60,000 bases of DNA, taken from Antedon mediterranea (lineage: Eukaryota > Echinodermata > Crinoidea > Comatulida > Antedonidae). Within the stretch, counting starts at the first letter, position 1; each line of letters opens with the position of its first letter. The position numbers were made by a program, and so were the translations under genes. The stretch covers positions 3,913,001 to 3,973,000 of the forward strand of contig NC_092677.1 of the NCBI RefSeq assembly GCF_964355755.1, written 5' to 3'. The notes beneath the pieces are model-generated. The model was not told the origin of the DNA. It saw only the letters and a program-made list of their open reading frames with translations, and ran no database searches. Shown here one piece after another: positions 44,132 to 54,234 of this stretch.

Positions 44132-45608
44132 TTAAAGAGTGACGTTGTATGAATCAACATATAATTGTCCAGGTACTTCATTGTTGCTCTGATGAATCCT
44201 TTCCGGGAAATGTTCCATGTCACAAAGCAAATTGAATATATTTGGATCGATATCATCTTTTAGATGGTTGACTGCTTCAATGTCATAATGTGTGTCCGTG
44301 AATTCAGATACGTATATAACGTCCATAATGCCTTCGGAACGCATTACCGCTTCATCTTCGTAATTATCTACCAGAGCAGCATTGAGGGTCACATCGGATA
44401 CAATATCCCAGTATTTCCGTGCAAGGTGGTTTTTGATTGGTGCGTATGGTGTACGAGTGTATTTTAATTCAGCGTCATAAGTTTTCTTGTCTACATCCAG
44501 GACAGGCTCAAAGTGTGCACATAAGTTTGATAGGTAGATGTTTCTTTCAGATACTAAATCACCAAACTGATTACTTATTGGTGCATATTTCAACCATTCA
44601 TAATGTGGAAGCCCTTTCCTTCTTCCATATTTACTGTAAACATAAACATTCGTATTTGACATGGTCGCAAATGCCATGATTTCGATGTCCGAACCCCATG
44701 TCCCATATTCCCCCATTCTCGTGTCTTCCACGTATCGTTCAAATGATCTGGATTCAATTTTTTCAAATAGGTTTTTGTTCATGGACATATAGTTTAGTAT
44801 GTAATCCCGTACAACTACATGGTAGTTCTGGACACCAAAGAGAATATAACTCAAAGCCCTAAAAAGACAGTTGCCGTCCCCTCTCATATTAACAACTTTA
44901 GTAGGCCTGGCTGCCTTGTCCATTTCACATTTTAAGTGAGTTTTGTGAAAATTTTTGACATTGATACCAAATGGTGCTGCCTTTTCAAGCTGCCAATTGG
45001 CATCGACAGGAAAGAATAACTTTCTTGAAGTTTTCGTGTTGAGGTATACCACATCACTATCAGATACAGGCCTACTGTTGTCATGGTCATCATCCGGTGC
45101 GACATTATCATTGTCTAATGTAGGTATGTTATCGTGATTATCCAGTGTGATATCATCGTTCTTGGATGTAGGTATGTTAATGTGATCATCCGGTGTGATA
45201 TCATAATTCTTGGATGTAGGTCTGTTATCGTTATCATCAACATTCTTGGATGTAGGTATGTTAATAATGTGATCATCCGGTGTGATATCACCATTCTTGG
45301 ATGTAGGTATGTTATCATGGTGCGTTACTTCAGGTGGGATGTCTGGCGTTCGCTTTCGTTTCTTTGGAGGGAGATGCTTATCATTGGTATTACATTTCTG
45401 TTTAGTGCTTGATGATGGACAGTTCAAAGAGGTTGTTTTATCGGACTTGTAATGTCTGATCTTGTTTCCGTTAACAATAGCCCTTCTTCCTTTTAGTCGA
45501 TATGTATTGTGAGTGAGGACTTTTTCTATAATATATGGACCAGTCCATCGAGCATTAAGTTTGCCTCCCTTTCTTGACAAATTTCTGGAATTCTGCAAGA
45601 GCACTTGA
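44132..45608 (-). CDS. Exon 3, part b: GPY/F motif, linker and OTU protease
   Basis: Numbered from codon 45602-45604. GGKLNARWTGPYIIEKVL (13-30) is the GPY/F module. PPKKRKRTP (79-87) is a nuclear localisation-type cluster. An acidic, repeat-coded linker spans about 97-178. The OTU domain spans about 239-370: GDGNCLFRALSYILFG with Asp243 and Cys246, WGSDIEIMAFA at 303-313, and IYLSNLCAHFEPV with His364. The OTU catalytic residues are all there, so a deubiquitinase-like activity is plausible. About 120 residues without a known domain follow. There is no ATG near the 5' end of this frame, which shows it is the continuation of part a and not a separate gene. Confidence 0.85.
45115..45330 (-). 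repeat. Coding minisatellite in the transposase linker
   Basis: The plus strand repeats ttcttggatgtaggtatgtt with gtgatcatccggtgtgatat at 48-60-bp intervals, four to five times. On the coding strand it gives repeated NIPTSKN and DITPDDH blocks, acidic and probably disordered. Units keep the reading frame, which implies selection for an open frame until recently. Confidence 0.85.
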
Positions 45609-45616
45609 TCTCTCCT
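45607..45616 (-). other. Frameshift site in the transposase (GA dinucleotide slip)
   Basis: Minus strand reads ggagagatc. One GA fewer would join the upstream integrase frame to the downstream GPY/F frame with no gap in family similarity. Simple dinucleotide slippage or an assembly error explains it. Confidence 0.7.
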
Positions 45617-46229
45617 GCATAGTACGTGTTGCTTTTAACACCAGCATCATGATAATGTTTTTGCTTTTTCTGTGCTTTTTTGATATTTTCTGATGCCTTT
45701 CTCCTTGAATCTTTGAGTTTCAAAAAAGCGTCCACTCTTATTTTTAAAGGAACAGTTCCGGATATGTCATCTTTATTAGACGAAACGATGGAAATACGTA
45801 ATTCTACAGGCAACACAGCCTTTCTACCGTAAACTAATGAGAATGGGTCACATTTCGTAGACTTGTGCTCGGATGTTCTGTAGGCAAACAACACGTATGG
45901 GAGTTGTATATCCCAGTCATTTTGGTCTGCGTTGGTCAACGTCATAAGCATTGTGCAAAGTGTTCTGTTAAAGCGCTCCGTTTGCCCGCCTGTTTGAGGA
46001 TGGTATGGTGAGGCAACTCTGTGGTCTACCCCAATCAGCTTACAGAAGCTGTCATTCAGCTCATTACAAAACTCTCTACCCTGGTCTGTAATCAATATAG
46101 AAGGTGTTCCATGTCTGCAGACAAAATCAATAAAAGATCTCAGCACTGTTTTAGCAGATTTATCTGGAATTGCATCAGCTTCCACCCATTTGGTAAGGTA
46201 CTCCGTAAATACAAGTAAGTACCGATTAC
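45609..46229 (-). CDS. Exon 3, part a: integrase core with second Asp and Glu
   Basis: After a tttcag acceptor the exon opens with NRYLLVFTEYLTKWVEA, the beta-strand after the first Asp in Gypsy integrases. ILITDQGREF gives the second Asp, and SPYHPQTGGQTERFNRTL the Glu. There are 35 residues between the two, so D,D-35-E is complete. CDPFSLVYGRKAVLP and the helical segment ending QKKQKHYHD follow as in the family. At about 45609-45614 the run of alternating GA (minus strand) is two bases too long. The frame then reads on for some 30 codons to a stop at 45526 instead of continuing into the GPY/F region. Confidence 0.8.
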
Positions 46230-46374
46230 CTGAAACACAGCAAATAATAATATAATAAGCCGTAATAATAGTAGTGTCAAAATGTCATGATGAGATGTAC
46301 AACACCCGAACTGTACGAATGAAATAACAATAATAATAACAATATTAATATCAATAAATATAATAAGAACAAGA

Positions 46375-46450
46375 ACAATAATAATATCGTGGATTTACAT
46401 AGCGCCTAATGTTGTAAAACCTCTATGCGCTGAACAGTATTACCCCAGTC
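46375..46450 (+). repeat. Possible dispersed repeat in intron 2
   Basis: After an (AAT)n-like run come gatttacatagcgcctaatg, tctatgcgctgaacagtatt and acccc. From memory, similar 'atagcgcc...gcgc...tacccc' words are widespread in marine invertebrate DNA; this was not searched. Confidence 0.3.
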
Positions 46451-46739
46451 ATGGTTTGGATCAAATTAAAACAGGCAGAAATAAAGATTATTACAGTATA
46501 GCCATAATCGATGTAAATCCGGTGACAATAATAAGAGCATCTGATTCTTGGTAAATCTAGTTTTTGTTGACAGTGTAAAAAAGAGAACTGTCATAATTTT
46601 AGTTTAGTTAACAATTTCAAGAAACCTCACAGAAATTGCGCTTGTGCCTTTACAATAATAAATTTAAGTTCAGCCCTATTACAATAAAGGCCGAACAGAA
46701 CTAATTATTAACTGTAATTTTAGGCCCTGAAGAATGAAT

Positions 46740-46852
46740 TACAAAGTTTTCTGAACGTATTTCATTCATGTCTTCTTGCTTTTTACTTTTACGTTTTGAT
46801 TTAGCTTTTTTATCCAGTCACAGCATTTTTGTTTTTCAGTAATTTGTCATGA
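46740..46852 (+). repeat. Dispersed repeat (ATCCAGCCACTGATACC family), shortened, in intron 2
   Basis: cttgctttttacttttacgt, tttgatttagcttttttatc, cagtcacagcattt and ttttcagtaatttgtc are the shortened order of the 28674 block. It ends 5 bp short of the exon 2 donor. Confidence 0.6.
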
Positions 46853-46862
46853 GATACCTTAC

Positions 46863-47062
46863 CATTTTCTGTCTTTACCAAAGGCCCAACAATATCCATA
46901 CCGATCTGTCTGAAAGCAGTATCTGTTACGGGTATAGGTTGAAGTGGCACTTTTGCTTTTTTTAAAACTTCTTTCCGTTGGCACTGATCACAGGCGGCTA
47001 TAAAATTACGAACACCATCAAATGACCCCTTCCAATAATACCTTTCGCGTATCTTTTTCCAA
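46863..47062 (-). CDS. Exon 2: CC half of zinc finger and first integrase Asp
   Basis: Follows a long T-run and an AACAG acceptor. It begins WKKIRERYYWKGSFDGVRNF and carries CDQCQ, completing the HHCC finger begun in exon 1 with the usual spacing. It ends with IGMDIVGPL, which supplies the first catalytic Asp. The donor GTAAGG (phase 1) follows AATG. The open frame runs past the donor into the intron, where a dispersed repeat copy (46740-46852) lies directly against the splice site. Confidence 0.8.
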
Positions 47063-47379
47063 CTGTTAAAAAAAAAAAAAAATGTGTTTATTGTATTGAT
47101 GATATTCAATCTCTTTGTAGGTTTACTATTGACCTTAAAACTGTATTATGGATTCTTTAAATATTTTAATTTTATTTTGTTTTTTAATATTATTTATTAT
47201 TTATTACCGCAGTTCACATCACCATTCTCATCAATGCATTATAATAACATTACAGTTTGGCGTTCCATATATTTTAACTTTTCGTTTAAGGCAAGCACTG
47301 GGCACAACTGATTAATTCACTTTTAATATTTATCTATGTTTCTAGTTTTTTTATTTGACAATGATAAATGAATATTGAA

Positions 47380-47560
47380 AAGGGAAAAGATACCTTCTAT
47401 GAAAAATGTCCATCAGTCCGTGATGATTCCGTGTCACATTGTACCAGGGAGATTTACATCTCCCTGATTGTACCGTGTTTACATTCTAAATACCCCCATA
47501 TAAACTTCAAATTGAGTGCAGCCTCCCATACAAAATAACTACGCCCTCAATCTGGTAATA
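47380..47560. other. Small hairpin region in intron 1
   Basis: agggagatttacatctccct (about 47447-47466) is an 8-bp stem with ttac loop, bracketed by ttgtacc words (47439, 47470). Possibly a tiny mobile-element remnant. Confidence 0.35.
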
Positions 47561-47779
47561 ATTCACTCAGGCAATAAAAAACTAACTTGAAAAGTATAAA
47601 TAATTAATTGTCCTACTAGAATTATTGTGTACGCTTGGTGAATGTGCGACAGAGTAGATATAAAAATCGCCACTTTTTTTTAAAAAATAAACAAGGGGAA
47701 ATATATACGTTTTAACACTACATACTGGTTAAATTTATTTATTTTTAAAATGTAGAGGACACCCTATTAAGGAAACCGG

Positions 47780-48545
47780 GTACTTTTTAGTGAGCCACAA
47801 TGGTAGATTGCGAGAGGTAGTGGTCCTTTAAAATAGGTGGTCACTTACGAAAGATGTGGTCGATAAGGGAGGTGGTCGCTTACGATATGTGATCGATTAT
47901 GAGAAGCGGTCTCCTAACAGAGAGGTCGTTTATTAGAAGTGGTCACTTAAGAGAGGTGATTTATACAAGAGTTGGTATATTATGAGAAGCGGTCCATTTA
48001 GAGATATGGTGGTCTTCTAAAAGAGATCATCACTTACGAGAGGCGGTCGAAAATAAAAAGCGGTCGCTTACGAGAGTTGTGGTTGTTAAGAGAGGTGGTC
48101 GCTTACTACGAGAGGTGGTCGATTATGAGAAGCGGTCCATAATGAGAGGATGTGATCACTTACAATAGTTGGTCGATTATGGGAAGCGATCCCTTAACAG
48201 AGACGATGGCCGTTTAATAGAGGTGGTCACCCAAAAAAGTTGTCGTTACGAGAGAGGAAGTCGATTATGAGAAACGGTCCCTTAAAAGAGTTGGTTGCTT
48301 ACGATGTGTGGTCGTTTTAGAAAGTTGGTCGGTTACGAGACGTGGATAGATGGATAGCTAAGTAAACAGATGCATTTGCACATGATTTAGACATTTAGGT
48401 TTGTAAAATATATATTTTCTACATTAGCTGGCGATAGTCCTACATTAGCTGGGATGCAATTTTCGTTCCTACATTCGTTGTTGATCGTTCTACATGGTGT
48501 TAATTTTTTTCATTACATAAGCTGCAGGTGGTTTTACTCCATTAC
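47780..48545 (+). mobile_element. Foldback-family element, single copy inside intron 1
   Basis: An irregular tandem of gtggtcgcttacgagaggtg and ggtcgattatgagaagcggt (47800-48345) leads into gtggatagatggatagcta, gcacatgatttagaca, then several ctacattagctgg words to about 48545. The same order forms both arms of the inverted pair at 51430-52490. Confidence 0.75.
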
Positions 48546-48549
48546 CGGG

Positions 48550-49600
48550 GGATTGGAAACTAGTTTTGTTATTGAAAATGCGTTTTTTTTAAAGAAGTAT
48601 TCCCTAAAAAAAAATGTAATAATCCACTTTAAAGTTACATAATAAAAGTCTTCTTCCTTACCTTTTTTTTTGTCAAATTGTGTTTTCTTTCATAAGTATA
48701 CATTTTAAACGAACGAAAGTTAATACTGATATGGCTTTTTGCATTATGAATGAGCAACTAATATTGAACATATTTATTATACCAAGACCTGAATAAGTTT
48801 TCATTCGGGAAGTATTTGTATCACTATTTAAAACTAAGATATCTCTCATGAGGGATATCTCTATATTACTTACTTACCAAGATATTTAGAATGGAAGATT
48901 CTTGTCCCATTCGGAATATCACAAGTGGATTTTTTTCTGTGTTAGTTATGCAGTGGGCACGTGTAGAGTACCGTATATGAACTGTTATAAAACTAAAACA
49001 TTACTATTATAGATAGAGCTAGTTGTACTGTATTCTTCTTGGTTTTTCGAGGTGTAATAAGCCTACAAAAAAATATCTATTAACATAGATATTTCTTTTA
49101 AAAAGTAAGACATCTTAGTTTTCAATTGAAATAATCTATCTTTATTAAAAGAGATATCTTAATTTTGAACTAAAGATATATGCGTTGTGTAGCACTGTGT
49201 AAATTATATAATAATAATCTGTCAAATTATTGAAACAGTGCTCATATTCGGAACATTTTTGATTAATTATTGAATGCCAATATATGTTTTGTATTTTTTA
49301 CATGTGATATTTTATGTTCAACTTCAATATATTTATACAATTAATTGCGATAATATATTGAGTAGAAATTATTATCGACTTAACATATTTTTCATTCATG
49401 GAGGTATAAAAATATGTTTGAATCTATATATAAAATACTAACTTCATAATGTACACGGTCATTATACATTTTTCAATTGATAAGTATTAGTTATTATTCA
49501 TTTAATTCATTCATTTAATCATTTGTTTCGAATTCTGTGGTCCACAGAAAGTAAAATTACGTATAAAATCATTTAAAAACAATGCTGTACTAATTACTAA
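48550..49600. other. Intron 1 sequence without further exon
   Basis: AT-rich. Several aagatatct/agatatctt hairpin words (48838-48865, 49073-49100, 49130-49160). No exon recognised. Confidence 0.35.
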
Positions 49601-49710
49601 TACTCATCTCAGGATGGCATTCCACCTGGCCAAACATATAAACAGTTTTAAAGTCACCCAGAAACTTATCGAAGCTTAAATATTATTTAATTGACAAACT
49701 TTAAACTTAC

Positions 49711-49958
49711 GTTTTGTTGACACCCAAGTGACCACCATGTGCCTGCTTATGGATACTGTTTAACACTTCGTTTTTTTCTTTCGGTAACAATACACGCAAC
49801 AATCTACCAGAATGTTGTTTGTAATACAAGATATCACGAAGAATTGTAAAGTTCTTGGCTTTCCGTCGCAAACTTCGTTTTAATATTTCAGAATAATTTA
49901 CAGGATAAACGTTGTTTTGTAGATAGTTTCTCAAGGCATCAAACTCATGATCGGCCAT
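49711..49958 (-). CDS. Exon 1: N-terminal YPxxY-like segment and HH half of zinc finger
   Basis: Starts at an ATG (49956-49958) reading MADHEFDALRNYL with A at -3. An in-frame ATG at 50030 would add a hydrophobic stretch and is less likely. The segment NNVYPVNYSEIL near residue 15-26 resembles the YPYY region reported for Ginger1. The exon ends in HKQAHGGHLGVNKT, the histidine half of a Gypsy-type HHCC finger, at a GTAAGT donor (phase 2). Upstream, within 150 bp, two CCAAT-type boxes (minus strand attgg words near 50093 and 50107) may belong to a promoter. Confidence 0.75.
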
Positions 49959-50159
49959 AATGATAATAAGTAAAAATAGAAAGAAGGCAGATTGTAACGA
50001 ACAACACCGTGATTGGAACTTTGCAAGCAAAGTGAATGATTTTTTAAATGTAGGAGGTTTTGAACAAACATTGAGCCAATCAGCTTCTTGCTACATTTGT
50101 TTTAACCAATTGCCGATTAGAAGAAAGAGCAAACAGTTTTGTCAGGTGTAGGCCTATAA

Positions 50160-51420
50160 TTTAAACTTTGTGCCTTAAGTGGATGTCACGAACTCCTTTT
50201 ACGTATGTTTCCGAGCGGTTGAAAATACTTTAGAAACTCCCTTGTGACATAAAAGTATACACACCAAATTCACAAAGTTGTAAAATAACTCAAAAACAAA
50301 TCTTTAATTTCAATCAACTTCAACTTTCAACAACCCAGTAAGCATTTTAAACAACAGCTTCACAATAACTTTTACAATCTAATATCCAACCTCTAATATC
50401 CAACAACATGACAATAGTTTTACATCCCTTTATATACAAGATGTTCCTATCCTTCTATATCATTCTTTATACTTCTTATTCTATTTGATTACAGTTTCTA
50501 TTAATAGCATACTGGAATGTTCCTGATTGTTATTATATTAATTATACATGATGTCTTAAATGTAAACATCTTATTCTAGAATGTTCATGGTTAGGGAATG
50601 GTAATTTATTACAGTGGCAAGTACACAAAAAATGAGAGAAAAAAACTATTGGAGGGAAATGCCATTTATTAAATTAAATTTCGAAGATACTCTTATTGGT
50701 AAACGCTTCAGTCGTTCTATTACACAATAAATAGCACATTCAGATAGGAGTATAAAATATAATCATATAGTTATTCTTTATTACATATTATACGTTCATC
50801 TCAAATTATATTATAATATTAATTGAAATTGTATTTAAATTTGTATCCGTTTTTGTCGACAGGACCACAATGCAAAACAAGTATATTTCTACTTGATTGT
50901 GTATAATCCTGTATAAATATGTTGTTAAATAAATAAAATAATATTAAATAGTAATCTACGTAAAATAATATTATAGTACATAAGTTCGTATTAAAACCGT
51001 TCAGGCTATGAGGCAACCCCCGCTCCCTGTATATTAAATAGAAACATTTTTTATAATACTTATACTAGAATCATATACTAATTTATTTAGTTATTTTTTA
51101 AAATAAGAGAATTAAATTACGTAACATACTGTGGTATATAATTCTTGTAATGAAATCATATTCATGGTAAGCGTAATCTTAATTTGAGATATGGCAAGTT
51201 CGCACCCCTTCTCCTGACAAATAACAGATGACAGTTAACACGACTACCGGTAATTAATATCTCCCGAGAGCCGCTGTTTTGAGGTTGACCTGACAATTGT
51301 GGCCTGAGTTATGGGACATTACCCTTGCTGGACATCTGGTAAAAATAAATACTGATTATGCTGCCACTTTAGTACACAAAACAATAAATAAAAAAAAATA
51401 AAAAAACACAACTTGTGGCA
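50160..51420. other. AT-rich region upstream of the transposase gene
   Basis: No gene recognised and no clear terminal inverted repeat that would mark the element edge. One ggatgtcacgaactcc and one ttgtgacataaaag word (50183, 50242) are short inverted matches only. Confidence 0.35.
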
Positions 51421-51429
51421 TTTCCTTTA

Positions 51430-52490
51430 CACTAGTCCCTGTTCAAAACCGCTAGTGTAGAAAACGGCAGCAAATGTCGTCGAAACTGTCAAATCCACCC
51501 ATGTAGTAAAACCTAGAACTAGCTAATGTAGAAACACCAACAGTTATTTATTAAATAAAAATCAACATTAGCTAATATACAACTTAACAGGTAATGAAGT
51601 AACGAAAATTGCCTCACAGCTGATGTAGTTAATATCGCCAGCTAATAAAATAATAATTATATATTTTACAAACCTAAATGTCTAAATCATGTGCAAATGT
51701 ATTTCTCTACTTAGTTTAGCTGTCAGTCTATCCACCTCTCGTAAGTGATCGGCTTTCAAAACGTAGCACTCTGATCGTAAGCAACTACCCTTGTTAGCGA
51801 CCACCTTTAATATTTAAAAGGGACTACCTCTGTTAAAGGACCGCTTCTCACAATGGACAACTTCCTGAAGGGGTAACCTCCTCTCATAAGGGACTGCTTT
51901 TCATAAACTACCACCGCTCGTAGACGACCACTTCTTTTACCGACTACACCTCCCGTAAGTGACCACCTCAATAGAGGTGGTAATTTGCGAAAGGTGGTCG
52001 TTACGGATGGTAGTCGATTATGAGAAGTGGTCCCAGTGGAGAGGTGGACGTTTTTTTTTATAGAGAGGTCGACACTTTAGGCGTGGTCGTTAAGAGAGGT
52101 AGTCCGTCATGAGGTTGATTATGAGAAGCCGAGGTGGTGGTCCTTTAAAATAGCTCGTCCTTGACGAGTGGTGTGGTCGTTAAGAGATGGTGGGCGATTA
52201 TCAGAGACGGTGGTCGTTCAATAGAGGTGGTTACTTACTAGAAGTGGTTGTTGGTTGGTCACTTACGAGACGTGGATAGATGGATAGCTACCGGTAAGTA
52301 AAGAAATGCATTTTCACATGATGTAGACAGGTTTTTAAATTATACAATATTTTCAACATTAGCTGTGAGGCAATTTTCGTTACTACATTATCTGCTGACC
52401 GTTCTAAATTAGCTGGTGTTGATTTTAAAAATTGATACATAAGCTGTTGGTATTTCTGGTATTAGCTGGTGGTTTCTATGTTTATATGTC
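51430..52490. mobile_element. About 1.06-kb foldback palindrome
   Basis: The left arm (51430-51970) is the inverted form of the right arm (51980-52490), meeting at cacctcaatagaggtggt near 51965-51982. Matching landmarks: tttgcacatgatttagacat (complement of about 51681-51703) versus ttcacatgatgtagacaggt (about 52313); and gtggatagactgacagct (complement of about 51720-51737) versus gtggatagatggatagct (52272). Arms are diverged but collinear. Confidence 0.85.
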
Positions 52491-52499
52491 CATATAAAA

Positions 52500-52985
52500 C
52501 AAAAATACAACCGCGATTTTTTAAACTCAGCTGCATGTACAGACATTGTGGCAAAGACGTTTTAAACGCTTCATTTCAATATAAGCCATTATTCTATGAA
52601 TTTGATGTATAACGGTATTGGACTGTTTGTATTGGGAACGAAATACCCTAATATTCGAAAAAAACAAAAAACCGAAATACCCTTGAGTGAACGAATAATT
52701 ATGATGCGCAATTAAGGTGTTTATTTTGCCATATAAAATATAAAAAACAAATATTTTTTGGTAATATGCATCAACAATATTTTTCAAATGTATTTTAGAT
52801 AAATAAATAAATAATGTAAAGTCTCTAGAAACAAAGCAAATATTGTGACTAACCAATTCAATGTTTTATTAAATAAAAACAAAAATCAGGCATCTGTGAA
52901 AAAAATATAATGAAAAAGAACTGACTTTAACAATGACGAACTTACTTGTTTAAAGAACTTTTGTTATCAGTTGATATTATTAAAT
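52500..52985. other. Intergenic sequence
   Basis: No gene recognised. The 109-codon minus frame at 52527-52856 has no recognisable motif. Confidence 0.35.
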
Positions 52986-52994
52986 TAGTAGCAG

Positions 52995-53300
52995 TATTAT
53001 GAATATTACAAAATAATATTTTGAGAACTGAAAAATATTTTGAGGGAACGAATATATTTAGGGAGAACAAAATAAGATTTCAAGAACTGAATAATATAAA
53101 AAACGAATTACTACTTCGAGACAAGGAATGATGATGATGATGATGATGATGATCGAGAGAACGAAATAATTTCGAGGGAAATTATTTCGTTCTCTCGCGA
53201 AGTAGTAATTCGAATTTCGAATGAAATAATATTTCGAGATAACGAAATAGGTAGGCCCTATGCCTATATGATTTAGTGATATTCATTCCCTCGAAATAAT
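52995..53300. repeat. TTCGAG/AACGAAATAAT repeat with nested perfect hairpins
   Basis: Degenerate units of gagggaacgaaataatattt occur in both orientations. At its heart, cgaattactacttcg (53104-53118) is the exact complement of 53198-53212. The 19 bp at 53154-53172 are the exact complement of 53179-53197 with a 6-base loop. An (ATG)n run (53128-53152) sits between. Confidence 0.85.
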
Positions 53301-53625
53301 AATACAGTAGGCTATATATTTTTCAAGTTGTCGATTTACTTCAAATTGACAACAGGTTGTATATACTCAATCAAAAACAAACAATTTAATTTGATTAGAC
53401 TATATGTCTCCAGATATAATAATAGTAATATTTATTTCAATCCACTTGATATTTTGCGATTCAAGTTGGTATTCTAAGGAATTATAATTACCCTAACGGG
53501 AGTTGGTGAACGTCCAGTGCCCTAGTTTTTACGGGGTTAATATGATGTCGATGTCTCGATGGTCCTACTTTTTTATCGATGAAAGCTGCCCGGGTGGTTG
53601 CGGCCATTTTCAACAGCTAGTATTA

Positions 53626-53696
53626 CAATATTCAATGCTGAAAATTGTCCAGTGGACACTTTCAAACACCGGACAGATTTAAATCTTACACCGGCC
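53626..53696 (-). repeat. Segment shared with 39.33 kb
   Basis: On the minus strand: ccggtgtaagatttaaatct, gtccggtgtttgaaagtgtc, cactggacaattttcagcat. It matches 39329-39395 and lies on the far side of the Myb/SANT-like segment from the GTTTCTGCTG end at 54332. Confidence 0.6.
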
Positions 53697-53803
53697 CATG
53701 ACACGAGATCAAAAACTAACAGAGCGTGACGCGTTTGTTTGGTTTTTCTGCTGCATTGACACACACGTGTATAATAAGCAAGCAACAGATCAAAATATCA
53801 CTG

Positions 53804-53925
53804 TGGACTGAAGAAATAACTATTTTTGCAATTCAATTGTGGGGAGAAGCAAAAGTTGGGGGGAGACTACATGGCAACAGAAGAGATACCGAGATTTACA
53901 AAAGTATCTCAAACAAAATAAAAGC
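53804..53925 (+). pseudogene. Myb/SANT-like DNA-binding domain remnant
   Basis: In the frame starting at 53726, residues 27-66 read WTEEITIFAIQLWGEAKV followed by a Gly/Arg-rich turn and DTEIYKSISNKI. The spacing of WTxEE, LWGE, RxxxIYxxIS matches the Myb/SANT-like (trihelix, Myb_DNA-bind_4) family. The third helix (usually with a Gln-Cys or Gln-x-Lys signature) is not recognisable, and the frame closes at 53989. Proteins of this family are the second gene of PIF/Harbinger transposons and also occur as host MSANTD genes. Fits a fragment or one exon. Confidence 0.5.
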
Positions 53926-54234
53926 AGAATTTGTGGTAGACTTAATAACGCCAAAGTTATCGGCAAACGCCGTCGTCTTCTTTGCATAAATGTAGTCAAT
54001 GCCCATTCTACATTTCTAGATTGTTTGTGCGATGTAAATTCGTTGCCACTTCTGATCATTAGATTTAAAATAGAAAGCAATGCTAAGACGTTTTGAGAAA
54101 CCATCATTGTTTTGTTTTTGTCATGTAACCTCACTACACGAGACTCTAGGTCAATCCATACTTCCGTCTCACAAAATGCATTTTGGGTATATGATAGCCA
54201 ACTTTTTTAAAGCCCACCCACGAAGTATGTGCAG

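Larger units (their letters stand above)
44132..49958 (-). pseudogene. Ginger1-type transposase gene (integrase plus OTU), three exons, one frameshift
   Basis: Exons read right to left: 49711-49958, 46863-47062, 44132-46229. Both introns have GT-AG ends and matching phases (2 and 1). They are 2648 and 633 bp. Together they encode a protein of roughly 840 residues: YPxxY-like segment, HHCC zinc finger, integrase core with D,D-35-E, GPY/F motif, basic/repeat linker, OTU protease. Published work on Ginger DNA transposons describes exactly a Gypsy-type integrase with GPY/F and a C-terminal OTU or Ulp1 protease in Ginger1. There is no gag, protease, reverse transcriptase or LTR in the locus, so a Gypsy retroelement is unlikely. 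No 40-270-bp TIR with a CCGG/CCGT duplication could be found by eye. A 2-base slip at about 45609-45614 breaks the frame. Alternatives are a domesticated host gene with a sequencing error, or a dead transposon copy. Confidence 0.8.

Noticed and set aside
44132-50030. Gypsy LTR retrotransposon or endogenous retrovirus
   Set aside because: Integrase and GPY/F are present but no reverse transcriptase, RNase H, protease, gag or LTR could be found, while introns and an OTU domain are. Ginger1 explains this better.
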